A DNA stretch of 64,000 nt, taken from positions 81,006,643 to 81,070,642 of the forward strand of contig OX377202.1 in the NCBI GenBank assembly GCA_947396885.1. The letters are read 5' to 3'. The notes under the pieces were generated by a model. The model searched no databases. It was given only the letters and a program-made list of their open reading frames with translations, and was not told the DNA's origin. Numbering within the stretch: position 1 is the first letter of the stretch; every line of letters starts with the position of its first letter. Positions 23,670 through 33,981 of the stretch are shown here, piece after piece. The DNA comes from Heligmosomoides polygyrus polygyrus (taxonomy: Eukaryota; Nematoda; Chromadorea; Rhabditida; Heligmosomidae). The position numbers and the translations under genes are program-made.

Positions 23670-23985
23670 TCCTTTGTCTGTGACGATTATAGGATCGACT
23701 CATAACTTCAGCACCTAAGTCTTCTATCCTCAGCGAGCTCGTGAGCTGTAATATCCAGAATGATGTTCTAGATTGCCATGGGCTCATGCCCCCGTCCAAC
23801 AAACAGAACGAAGCGCCCTTAAAGAAGGCTGTGTTCGATTTCCCGCCAAAGTCTCAGGACCTGCTCCTGAGCCTGTTCCATCTCAATCTCACAATGCGGA
23901 GGTGGAGTCAGGCTCACAGTGTTCCTTGGTCGCGTCGAACGGGCTCTCCCACTCTAGCCATCTCAGTGCTTTAAACTAGGAGCTT
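23670..23985. other. Possible 5' part of the LINE at 23990
   Basis: Two frames (23741-23974 and 23773-23979) are open but show no recognisable ORF1 or zinc-knuckle pattern. It may be LINE 5' sequence or unrelated flank. Confidence 0.3.
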
Positions 23986-24011
23986 CTTCGCAGAAATTCT
24001 ACAGACAGCTG

Positions 24012-24836
24012 TTGTGCTTTTACTCGAATATCCGCTCTATTGTCAAAAATGCGCAACATTGGGATCTCGTTCTGAGTTCGAATTTTGATATATTTGTGTT
24101 TACGGAAACACGGTTGAAGTCTCAACATGTTTTATCAACTCTGCTGATGAATATTGGCTTGGATTATTTTGCCAAACGCTGCGATAGAAAGAAAAAGGTG
24201 GTACTTAAAAAGGGTATTGGCGCGGTAGAGGTTTTCTCACTATCGGTCGCAGGCGCTTACGAAATTCTCGCTGTGGACGTGATTCTTGAGTCATGTAAAG
24301 TTAGATTCATTTTAGTGTATCGTGCTCCATCGTGTAATTCGGAGCAGAAAAGACAATTATCTACGTCTGTTAGTGACCTTTTGGAGTGTGACCACCCAAC
24401 AGTTCTACTAGGTGATTTTAATTACCCTGATATTGACTGGAAGGCTCCGCCGAAGTCGACGTCTGCTGATAGCAATATCTTTGCAGAAATGGTAAGGAGC
24501 CATAATTAGGAGCAATTGGTGAAAAAGCCTACAAGGGGCAGCCATGTACTTAATCTCTTGTTTTCTTCGGAAAAATCATTGATCAATGAAGTTTCGGTTG
24601 GTCCCCCGGTGGGATTGAGCGACCATAATTGTGTGGAGTTTAAGTTATGCTGCTCTTATGTGGAGCCATCGTACACATATTGTCGGCAATTCAGTAAATG
24701 TGATTATAATGAGGTCTGCCGCTTCCTTGCTTCGATCCCATGGAGAGAGACTTTTGGTTCGATCTCTAGCTTTAATGAATTCTTTATTAAGGTTCTCTCA
24801 GTTGCGGTGGGTAGTTTTGTTCCTTGGGGCGTGTAG
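24012..24836 (+). pseudogene. LINE endonuclease domain remnant
   Basis: Reading from about 24012: CFYSNIRSIVKNAQHWDLVL (N-terminal strand), IFVFTETRL (catalytic Glu near codon 24104), LVYRAPSC, LLGDFNYPDIDW (catalytic Asp and Asn), then an in-frame TAG at 24507-24509. The same frame continues past the stop through KKPTRGSHVLNLLFS and GPPVGLSDHNCVEFKL, which retains the catalytic SDH. The active-site residues of the APE fold are still visible, but the stop would prevent translation into the RT. Confidence 0.85.
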
Positions 24837-26439
24837 AGGCTAGACATTCTGTTTTGCCTCCATATTTGCAGAGTATGCTGGATCATAGAGAATATTTGTT
24901 TAGAGTAGCCAATGAGAACCGTAGAGCCGTGGATTGGGCAAAATTTGATGGTTACAATAGAAAATTTCGGAAAGCCCTGTTGAAGTTTAACAGTAATACG
25001 GAAAGGAGGTTGCTGGAATCGGGCCGGAGGAATAAGTTCTACAAATATTTGAGTAAGAGGTTAAGAGTGAATGGTTCGGTGGGCTGTTTATGTAAGGATG
25101 GTTGGATAGTGAGCACGGACAAGGACAAGGCGGAAGTACTGGCTGACAAATTCTGCGAGGTTTATCATGAGGACGATTTTGAACTGCCTAACTATAGTCC
25201 GAATGTTTGTGAGCCTATGCTCTCATTTCCGTGATTGGATGCGAAACAGCTTTACGAAGTCATCTGCAACTGTTCAGATTCAGCTTCTCTTACTCCAGAT
25301 GGGATTCCTACCACATTTTTTAAAAATACTGTTCATGTGGTGGCTGGTCCACTAGCATACATTTTCAACCAATCACTGATGCGTGGTGAGGTACCGCCGC
25401 GTTGGAAGTACTCGTATGTAACTCCTAGTTTAAAGAAGAGCCACGCGAGTGATGCTAGTAATTACAGAGCGGTCAGCATCACGTCCTTTCTATGCCATAT
25501 TTTTGAAAAAGTAATTAAATCTCATCTACTTGACTACTAGTCGCGCAGTGGTGTAATTCCTGATTGTCAGCATGGGTTCGTGCCTGGAAAATCAGATGAG
25601 AATATGCTTGAAGGTCTAGATGATTGGACAGCTTGTCTCGATTTGAAAAGAGGTGTGACATAATATACTTGGATTTTTCTAAAGCATTTGACCGGATAAG
25701 TCATTGGAAGCTGGTATATAAATTAAAACAGTTAAAGGTGCACCCAGTTATCTGTAATTGGATAAATGACTTTCTGACCAATAGGACATTCCAAGTAAGA
25801 GTGGGTACGTTCTTCTCCATATTAGACATGCTAAAGGTGGGGTTCCTCAGGGGGAGTCTTATCGCCACTATTGTTTGCTGTTTGACCTCAGATATTGCCA
25901 AGCAATTGGAGGACATTGGGATAGTGGCTAAGCAGTTTGCGAACGACATTAAAATTTATCAGGAGGTGAACAACCTAAATGACAGGTGCATGTGGTCCTT
26001 TACCTGGCGGCTCCCGTTAACTCCGGAAAAAACTTTCTATATGGGACTAGGTGCATCGGAAGCGGCTGGGGACTATCCAATTGATGGGCACCTTATTTCC
26101 AGAGTAAAATCTGTTAAGGATCAGGGTTTTGTTTATGATGATAAGCTTGACTTTTCAGAACATGCACGAATGATCTATAGGAAAGGATTAATGAAACTGT
26201 CTCAAACTTTCAAAGGATTACCAACTAAGGATAAAAGAGTGATGACGATGGCATATAAGATGTATGTCAGGCCAATTCTTGAATTTGGTTCTGCAGTTTT
26301 TTCTCCTGGCAAAGAGAAAAATGTTGTGTTGCTAGAAGCCATCCAAAGAATATTCACTAGAAGAGCGGTGTTTAGAGCAGGTGGTTTGTTGCACTCTAGA
26401 GTTCCTCGGGCTAGTATAAGGAATAGCTATCTACTCTGA
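24824..26439 (+). pseudogene. LINE reverse transcriptase remnant, FADD changed to FAND
   Basis: The linker (YLQSMLDHREYLF and on) and RT blocks lie in two frames. A TGA at 25232-25234 and a TAG at 25538-25540 interrupt the first frame, which carries TPDGIPTTFFKN, RWKYSYVTPSLKK, NYRAVSITSF and CQHGFVPGKSDENML. A frameshift near 25640 moves to the frame with IIYLDFSKAFDRISHWKL. The GVPQG motif (about 25848) is displaced by further frameshifts. The catalytic box reads KQFANDIKIYQ: codon 25942-25944 is AAC, so one of the two essential Asp residues is Asn. C-terminal blocks ARMIYRKGLMKLSQTFKG and RPILEFGSAVFSP follow. Confidence 0.88.
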
Positions 26440-26814
26440 AATCATGTCGCAAGCTTCGAGATGTTTGTATCGTCTTCAAACCGCTGAATGGAGGCATTAG
26501 AAGTGGCATGTCGAAATCCTTTTCTGTGTTTCCATCCGTAACCCGTGGTGGCACAAATAAGTTATCCTATGCGAGGCCCAGATCTAGCCTTCGGGCCCTG
26601 TTCTTCGCGTGTAGAGCGCCAGCAGCCTTTTGTAAGCTTAAGATCGGAGTACATCTCTCTCAGGAGTACGGCCAAACGTATTCTGCTGAAGTACTAGTTT
26701 TAGCTAAGGTGTGTTAGTGTTGTATGTTGTTATGTGTGCTGGTTTCTTTATAAGTTCTCTTTGTGTTTGTTCTTATATTCTCTGACGTGTGTCTTATATG
26801 CGCGTAAATAAAAA

Positions 26815-26822
26815 AATGAACG

Positions 26823-26857
<35 letters not shown>

Positions 26858-26858
26858 A
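26815..26858 (+). repeat. Tandem AAATA/TAAA tail of the LINE
   Basis: About eight tetranucleotide units (TAAA/AAAT) end the LINE, the short-repeat tail expected of this clade. Similar runs at 8433-8453, 17216-17240 and 38576-38622 may mark other decayed ends. Confidence 0.85.
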
Positions 26859-26864
26859 AGTATA

Positions 26865-28770
26865 ATGCATGGCACACTTCAAGAATATCGATCGAGACAA
26901 CCATTCACTGTTTAGCTTTTCTGGTGATCAACATCGAGTTGCTGGGCGAAGGCTCGGCCGCCTACACAGTATCCAGAGTTGTGATTGCTGCGCTCTCATC
27001 ATGAGCCGTGAACGAGACACTGCTTCCGTCCTACGGTATTCGCCAGGCCACTCGTAGAGCCTCGGGAGAAGGCTGTTCACTGACATCATTCTCGTGCCTG
27101 TCTCGTTCAATCCTTGAAGAAGTTTGGCACTCTTCGCACTGTGATGATAGCTGTCGATATGATGAGTTACGAAGTCCTAGAGAATCCTGTCGGCTGCAGT
27201 CGTCAAACAACGGTAATAGGGAATCGTTTCGTTCTGCACTGGATTCGAGGAGCTGCAGGGACATGTTAGAGATTCAACGAGCAGCGAATTTTCAGATCTG
27301 CCTGATTTTCATTTCAATGCCTGAGAATTCGTCTGCCATATACGCACAAGTACGCACTTCGCGCCCCCCTTCTAAGCAATCGCCTAGGACAGATTCATTA
27401 ACCGCTTACCGGCCGATGACAGTGAAAAGTGCTGCCAAGCCCCCGTGATACCGCGGTTCATCATACTTGCGATACCTGCGGTATCGTTCATGAATCTGGC
27501 CCCTGGGGTGCGTTACAGTTTGAAGCGACCTTTGAAAGACCAGAATGAGCTTGTCAGTTGCGTTTTTAGATGGTCATAGAACTGACTCATCCTAAGAATC
27601 TGAAGCTTGTGACTCGTATTTTTTCGTTCAATACATTATTTCTTATTTTTCATTTTCCATTTAAAAATTTTGGACTGCTCTCGTGCCTCGCTAACTCCAA
27701 CTTTGTTTTTGTTGTCTGTAGTTATTGGCTATAATAATTTTAAAAAACTATCAGTCTAGTTCGACAAATTGCGTAGGGTAAAAACAATGCCATGAAGACT
27801 GAATAGTCTAGATGAGGCGCTCCTCGCCTTGTTCGCTGCTCCTAAAAAAGTAAAGCGCTCGCATTCATTCAGCTATGTAGATGTTTTTCCTTGAGATAAG
27901 GTATGCCATTACTCTTTTAAACGATGCTAACCTCTTCATGGCCGCTATTTAACGACCATTCGAAGGACGTAAGGTTGAATCGCAGGCAGCTCGTATTTTC
28001 ACTAGCACGTAGTGCTGGCGTTGTTTCCTCTCTATTTTCTATTTTTGCTGAGAAGGGTTTCCTAAATAAAAATCCACGGTCTCAGGTGACAATAGAAACA
28101 GTCGTGCCACATCTGTCTTGGAAAGGACGCCACGGTAATGCGTCAGCAGACCCAGTAGCCGAAATGCAGTGATTCTAATAAGCACTCCACCATGCCCACG
28201 GTTCTCCTTGATTATAGCGTTTTCCTTTTGGTATTTGCCAAAAGACCAGACAAGACCCAGTAGCATTTCTATCATCTGTAGAGGGCACACCCTAGCTGAA
28301 CGTGAAAAATTCTACGGATTTCTGAAGAAACGCAGGAAAGCTAGCGCCTTCACGATCTCTTCAATTAAACTAGTTCTTCTGTCTATAAGATGCTAAATTT
28401 TGCTAAGTAGTCTCTTAAAGAGTGAGTTGCCAAACGAATTAAGAACTGGTAAGCAGTTTGCTCGCCAAAAATGCCTTGCCGAACAGTTACGCAGTTTAGC
28501 GTAAACTAGTCGTAGACAATCAAGCAGACTAGGAATAAAGTAGACAATAGGAGAAGTCACACCAGTGTCGGAAAGACGGCTTTTTGCTTTTAAAAAAGAC
28601 ATTCAACAAAAAGGCTGATACCTCGTGGCCGCACCAACGTACAGCACGTTCAAAGCAGATGGTTTGGCTGCTTTTTGAAACTCCTTCATTTCCCAGAGTG
28701 GTAGAACCTAGGTAATTTAAGCAAACACGACAATGGGCCGTGATAGGTCTTTAATGTGGCCTACACAGTG
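26865..28770. other. Unannotated sequence
   Basis: No gene recognised. Frames at 26869-27448 and 27924-28172 and their reverse shadows show no domain or splice support. Confidence 0.4.
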
Positions 28771-28774
28771 AGAA

Positions 28775-28860
28775 TGACTTGTTGGACCAATCAGACCGCA
28801 TCGAAAGGGTGTAGCATAAAGAAAGATGTGTATCAAAATACGGTTAGATGCGCTGGTTTT
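28775..28860. mobile_element. Fragment related to the 23463 MITE
   Basis: GGACCAATCAGACCGCAT and, 60 bases later, GATGCGCTGG match internal blocks of the element at 23463-23662 in the same order. The terminal repeats are not preserved. Confidence 0.4.
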
Positions 28861-29148
28861 CTGAACATTTGGGATGCCATGGAGATTGTTCACTCCGGTG
28901 TCAAGCGACGGCTGATTGTGGCTGAGCTGGCGTAAAGACTGGCCGTAATAGACGGTCGCGAAAAGCTGTAAGCTAACTTAACCATAAGGAAAAATAGTGC
29001 CTTGTTAGTGGATAGCTGGGCGCTCAGCTGTTGTGAAAATTGTTGAAATCAGGTGCTGAGAATTTGTGCACGCACTTTTGGTGCGCCGTGTACTTCCCCT
29101 AGGCTTGTCCACATTCTTCATTTTCTCACAGCTATTCAAGTGTTGGTT

Positions 29149-29445
29149 GACAGTTGTTAGTTAGTGTATATTGTGCCACACGACGTTTTGAGGTGGATCT
29201 TTATTTCACGGTGCCTGACGACTCGATTTCACGTCCTCATCAGAGGCCTGAACGTGGATCATAGGTTTCAGTTTGCGCTCTACTCCACCAAGCCCTCAAC
29301 TCAACTACCCTAGCCGCCGGACTTACACCTAGGTCACACCTATGCACGTCGTTCAGTCCTCTGAAGGCAAAGTGAGGTCGAAACGTCCAGCCCTTCGCAG
29401 TGAAGGTTCACCTCAAAACCTCGTGTAGCAACTAACTGACAACAG
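29149..29445. mobile_element. Inverted-repeat (foldback) DNA element
   Basis: The two ends (29149-29252 and 29349-29445) are diverged inverted repeats of about 100 bp, sharing blocks such as CAGTTGTTAGTTAG against CTGTTGTCAGTTAG, ACGTTTTGAGGTG against AGGTTTTGAGGTG, and TCAGAGGCCTGAACG against TCAGAGGACTGAACG. The roughly 95-bp centre is non-coding. It is probably a non-autonomous DNA transposon; no target duplication was clear. Confidence 0.7.
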
Positions 29446-29662
29446 CTTTCAAGAAAGAGAAGCAGGACCTCATTGATAGTGTTCTCCCGTGTTCCCTTCG
29501 GCTTGGCCACCGTGCGGTACAGTACCAAGGTGTGAGCGCAGACGGCTTGGCGCGCCGCCTTGTGCGATAGTGGTCGTGGAGGGCGCGAAGAAATGGGCTT
29601 TCCACCGCGAAGTCGGTCGTGACCTGTGGTGGCGGATGCACGGTTAGATCTCGACGCTTCAG

Positions 29663-29836
29663 AGTCGTCTATCGGCTGTTCATCTGCCCGATACGATCGC
29701 CCCTAGCAGCGTGGTCGCCGACGACGGCGCCGGCAGGGGCAGCGAGGAGGCGGTGGCAGTGGCGGCGACGGGCGGGTCGTCGCCCGCTCGGAACAGACCG
29801 TCGTCGTCGTCGTCGCCACCGCGCTCGGGACTGTAG
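29663..29836 (+). CDS. Candidate terminal exon in a GC-rich island
   Basis: After CTCGACGCTTCAG (ending 29662) 57 codons are open to TAG at 29834-29836. The product reads SRLSAVHLPDTIAPSSVVAD, then an acidic, Ala/Gly-rich segment, then ARNRP followed by a run of five Ser and SPPRSGL. The composition is that of a low-complexity protein tail, not a folded domain. Other frames and the reverse strand are also partly open, and the Ser run comes from TCG repeats, so composition bias could produce this. No upstream exon was found. Confidence 0.22.
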   Translation, partial: SRLSAVHLPDTIAPSSVVADDGAGRGSEEAVAVAATGGSSPARNRPSSSSSPPRSGL

Positions 29837-29839
29837 CAG

Positions 29840-30610
29840 CTAACGCCGCTCTTACACCGCCGACCACCTAGCACCTCCCGGCCGCTCCGCCACCCACCGG
29901 CGCCGCCGCATTCTTCTGCTGAAAAACTGCCGTCACATCATGCTGTCCACACAGTCATTCGCCAACTCCATTCCTTTGAGTTCGGCGTCCCACCCCTTCC
30001 GAGGAGTTCTGCCTCTGTCGCTTGCACAGTTCACGCAAATCTCTTCCTCCTACAGTACTGCTTTCCAAGATGGCGGTTCGCTTCTTCCATACTTTCAAGA
30101 AAACAGTCGTCTTCGTCTTGGTTCGATGACATTACCTGCTCAGCTCTAGAGCTACTCTGTCAATGCCAAACGTGTACCAGTCGTCGTTTGAACAACGAAT
30201 GAAGTCCAAATGTGCAAAGACTATTTTGTTGTCGACACCATTACACTCCTGGTTCTCTTTTGAGTTTCTAGGTTGTTTTGCACAGCTTTAGCTAGCTCAG
30301 TCTTTCACTTTGTTCCCACCGTCAATACAGGATTGGAGAATATGAAATGCAGAAAAGTAAGCGAGAAATTTGGCGAGAAAATATCACCTGCCTTTTCGTT
30401 ATGCTGTTGTTTAGGTATTTCTAGTGTAGCGTAGTGCAGTGGGAAAACTCGAATTCGCGCGGAGCCATAAATCGGCAATAAGTTCGGTTCGCGCCACACC
30501 AGCCAAGCACCATTCCTACCAGGATCGGTGAACGGTTGCGTTACGAGTCAGGAAGAGATAACTCACTTAATTCCGATTGAGCTGACCACCGCAGCTCAAT
30601 ATACATGGTT
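29840..30610. other. Edge of GC-rich island and unannotated sequence
   Basis: C-rich GCCGCTCCGCCACCC-type DNA to about 29920, then ordinary sequence with an open frame at 29940-30149 of no known family. The motif CAAGATGGCGGTT at about 30068 resembles a YY1-type site; there is no functional evidence. Confidence 0.35.
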
Positions 30611-30614
30611 TACA

Positions 30615-30665
30615 TGCACGAAAAAGAGAATGCATGGCGCACTCCAAAGAGGTCTTGATTAGAGT
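30615..30665 (+). mobile_element. SINE-A tail fragment
   Basis: About 40 bases (GAGAATGCATGGCGCACTCC, then AAAGAGGTCTTGATTA) match the 3' end of SINE-A in sense orientation. Confidence 0.5.
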
Positions 30666-30669
30666 GCAA

Positions 30670-32660
30670 GGATGGCAGGTTTGATGGTGTTTTTTCTTCT
30701 TTTCTTCTAAACCTTCGAGGACATGTTCTCTCAAGGTTTTTTCACCTTCGTCTCTGTACCTAAGAGAGGAAAACTCTCGCCCAGTTTTACACTCTCATCA
30801 GAGTTTTTTCCGTTCTCTTTCTAGCGCTGCTTCCGTCGTCGTCGATCTCACGTTTCGCCTCTCTAATACCTTTGGCTTATGTGTTAGTCTCCTAACCAAT
30901 GTATCTCAGACATACCATGTGTTACATATGTCTTTTTGAACCCTTTGCGATCTTATACAAAGGAAACTCCTAGCTTTCACTACAGAGACATACTCCGCTT
31001 GTACGACAGTTGAGAAGATTGGTGTTCTTCACCGTACCCAATTCATTTCAAAACGTATCGCTAGTGTCCCGAACCCGAGTACGCACATCTCTACCAGCAG
31101 AGATATTCTTTCTTGAAGCAGCTACGTATTTGTATGATATTCATTTTACTGTTTTTCTTTGTAGCGGATAGTCACGCAAATAAGAGGAAACAGCAAAAAT
31201 TACCTATCAGTCATAGTAAATGACAATAGAACGCTAGAGACATCACACGGCAATGCTTATGTCTAAGAACGGGGTTAAGAATTGTTAGGAGCCTTGGAGA
31301 TACCGATCAACTAGTATTCTTAGATATCGATTTGGTAAAGTGTTCTTCTCCGGGGACTACAACTCCAGCGCTACATTTAGCTCTAGGAACCTGGATCTAT
31401 TACTACCTCCCTTCGTGTTGGAGAATGAGACAATTCCCTGAGGGAGAGTACATATCCTACCATATACCTCTTTGTAAATCATGCCTGAGTCGGTTTGGTT
31501 CTCAAAGTTGGTTTGGTCGGTTTGGTTCTCAAAGTTGGAATTGGTTCTCAAAGCTCATTGTAATGGACTAATAGTGAGATAATAATCGTCATCAAAGAAA
31601 CTTCGCCATATCGCGCATAAGCGCATTTTACAGCGCGATTCTTTGGTCTTTCTAGCAGAGATGCACCTCGTCGGCTTCACAGCTATAAGGCTAATAATGG
31701 GAGAGTACGACATTCAAGAGAAGGACATAAATGTCGGCGTTATTCTACCTCTTTGTGGGTTGGGCCGTGCACTTACTTCATCGGGTTAGTGAATAAGCGT
31801 TGTATATTTCTCGAAATTGTTGCAAGCAAATCATTGACCATGCAGCGATGAAAGGCTTCTTCACACTGGCGGGACCGGAACCATAAATCTCGAATCGGAT
31901 GGTGGATTTCCGCGCGACGGCTGCGCTACCAGAACAGTCTCGTTCAAGGCAGTAGTGAGCAAAACGGCGTTTCTGCCCTTGTCGGCATAGGCTGTAACAA
32001 GAACTCAAAACCCAATACTCCAACAATTCTGATGACTTCGTTAGGTCTTCGGTATCTGTGGAATGTCGAGCATAGTTGATATCAGGTGTGCAAAATCCTC
32101 GGCCTCCTACTCGCTGAATTTCATCTCTCGGCATTAGTTGCCGTTCTGTAAGAAACCACGGCGAAAGTCAGGAGCATCTGGAAATTGAACGAACCGCTCA
32201 TTTGCCCGATTCGTTTTCTCTGCTGCTAAAACTCACCTTTGTTTTCGAAGTAAGGCCTGCTCGAGACGCTTCACAAAGGACAGAAGAAATGAACCCAAAC
32301 AGGGCGGTGACGAATTCGAGGTGACTCATCCGGAGACCTTGATTTTCATTTTTCTGAAATGTCTGCCCAGTCACGGTAAGATCTATCTGCCTGGCAGTTG
32401 TTTTTCGTGGAGACCATTTGATGGGCGGGCGTCATTATTTTTTTTTTTTACTTTACAACTATCTTCTTATAACGAAGCGGTAAAGCAGGCAAACCAACTA
32501 CAGTTGCGCAACACAACCTTGCAGAGTGAAGACTAAGAAGGACGTGATATCAAAATGTTGAATGTTTCGTTTCACGTCCATTCTCCAAATGAATCGTTTT
32601 TGTTGTAACATCTTCCGATGGATCGTCAGTGAAGTGCGAGTTGTTTTAACCTTAATTAAA
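30670..32660. other. Unannotated sequence
   Basis: No gene recognised. It includes the minisatellite at 31489-31556 and open frames at 31332-31571 (partly minisatellite-driven), 31778-32134 (minus) and 32321-32536 without domains. Confidence 0.4.
31489..31556 (+). repeat. Short minisatellite, about 2.5 units
   Basis: TCGGTTTGGTTCTCAAAGTT occurs twice (about 31490 and 31527), followed by a third partial unit TTGGTTCTCAAAGC. The open frame across it encodes a FGSQSW repeat on the plus strand. Confidence 0.8.
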
Positions 32661-32672
32661 AGTGAATGATAA

Positions 32673-32756
32673 AGGATAGAGGACGGCGTTACTCAAGCCA
32701 TTTTGTGATGCGCCGCACATTGTAATTCTAAGGAACGTCGTGGAGGCATTTTAAGA
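32673..32756 (-). mobile_element. SINE-A 3' fragment, inverted partner of the next copy
   Basis: Tail-proximal SINE-A sequence in antisense orientation (GATAAAGGATAGAGGACGGC, then GTTACTCAAGCC and ACGTCGTGGAGGC). It stops abruptly where an oppositely oriented copy begins at about 32762, so the outer ends of the pair are inverted repeats of each other. Confidence 0.8.
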
Positions 32757-32761
32757 AGGGG

Positions 32762-33040
32762 TACCGGTTGTCGTGTGCACCCGATACCAGGTTCCTGGTT
32801 CGGATTTCCCGCCGTTTTTGCGCGTTTTATTTTGCCTTCCACTCCCCCCCCCCCTCCCCTGGATCGATGAGTTGTTACCAGACTTGTTTAGGAAGGATAA
32901 AATGCTGACTTGTTCATCGGCTGGCCACTTCATGTCATTGTATGGCCAATTATGTGTTCAACTCGCCTCCACGACATCCCATGGAAATAGAAAGCGTAGC
33001 GCATCCCAAAAGAGTAACGCCGTCCTTTATCCTTTATAAA
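32762..33040 (+). mobile_element. SINE-A copy lacking its A box
   Basis: Sense-orientation copy starting inside the tRNA-like head (GGTTGTCGTGTGCACCCGAT), with a good B box (TGGTTCGGATTTCC at about 32799-32812), then the body and a CCTTTATCCTTTAT tail. A C-rich tract of 13 bases (with one T) interrupts the body near 32844-32858. It is joined head-to-break with the antisense fragment 32673-32756. Confidence 0.85.
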
Positions 33041-33044
33041 AAAT

Positions 33045-33896
33045 AGCTGCAATATACTATCCCGAAAAAAATCTTGGCTTTGAAAATCCTTTTGTTATGT
33101 GTTCTTTTGTTTGTTTGCATTATTTAACGTTAGCTCTGTTTAAAGTGGCTGAAGCGCTGTAGGAGAAATCACTGGAAAGAGATTAGTCCGGCAAAATCAT
33201 CCTTACAGAATCGGTGGTCGTTGTCTACTTCTCTGTGGTATGAGCAGTTCCCAATCAGTATATCGTTCTCCTCGAGGAAGCCACATTAAGACATTCTTCG
33301 TGCAAGTCTTCTCCTACAGAAGACATAAAGGCCTTCCCAAAATGTCTACATACCTCTAGGTCCTCCTCTCTGTAAAATTCTTGGAGGGATGGGGCACGGT
33401 CTCTACATCTCAGAACTGCCCTTGCTTCCACCCCTGCGAGGACCTCCTTGTTTTCGTGTTTCTTTTTCCACTTCACCCCGTTCCATTCTCCTCCACGCCA
33501 AGCCGTCCATCATCCATCTCGATACCTTGATGGACTGCCTTTGTGGAACTCACGACACTTCTGTACTCCCGTAGTCGATGACATCTCCTTGTTTCCTCCT
33601 CGCTGCCACTCACTTCCTCGCCTCGTTGTCATCCGCTGCTGGAGCTTCCTTCACCTTCCTCTCGAACCTCCCTGTCCGTGTACGTCGCCGTTTCTTGATC
33701 ACAGTTCGTCTCGCGCGTGTCACGTTCTCAAGTGACTCACAAGTGCCAGCAGTAACGAGTTCGAAACCAGAGCAGCGAGTAGTGTCCCTTTGCAGGAAGG
33801 AGTACCGCGGCACTGCGCCACAGCTGCTCTCACAGCACTCGCACCTCCATCCGTCCACAGTCCTGGCATTCTAACTCCGCACACGAACGACGTCCC
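33045..33896 (+). promoter_or_regulatory. Upstream region of the PAN-like gene
   Basis: The part from about 33410 to 33896 is pyrimidine-rich (CTCC, CTTCC, CCTTC runs) and directly precedes the start codon of the signal-peptide exon, so it probably contains the 5' untranslated region and promoter. No TATA box or trans-splice acceptor is certain; CATCCGTCCACAG (ending 33860) is a possible acceptor. Open frames at 33578-33874 (plus) and 33610-33858 (minus) have no domains. Confidence 0.3.
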
Positions 33897-33981
33897 ATGT
33901 GGACATTAGTCCTCCTCCTCTCGTCGACAGCCGCCTTCTGGCTTGTCGACGCGGCGCCGGTGAACCTGCCGCAGACCATCA
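33897..33981 (+). CDS. PAN-like gene, exon 1 (signal peptide)
   Basis: ATG at 33897 follows ACGACGTCCC. Twenty-eight codons encode a hydrophobic signal peptide, then PVNLPQTI. The exon ends in phase 1 at ATCA|GTGAGT, a strong donor. The open frame continuing into the intron (to 34088) is not expected to be translated. Confidence 0.6.

Larger units (their letters stand above)
23990..26860 (+). mobile_element. CR1/jockey-clade non-LTR retrotransposon, heavily mutated
   Basis: A 2.9-kb LINE copy with an APE-type endonuclease followed by a reverse transcriptase and a 3' tail of tandem AAATA/TAAA units (about 26815-26858). It is 5'-incomplete: no ORF1 is recognised. The order EN-RT, the FTETRL, GDFNYPDIDW and SDHN endonuclease motifs, and the LDFSKAFD RT motif place it in the CR1/jockey group. 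At least three in-frame stops and three frameshifts show that it is inactive. It is related to, but not the same copy as, the fragment at 15950-16645. Confidence 0.88.
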
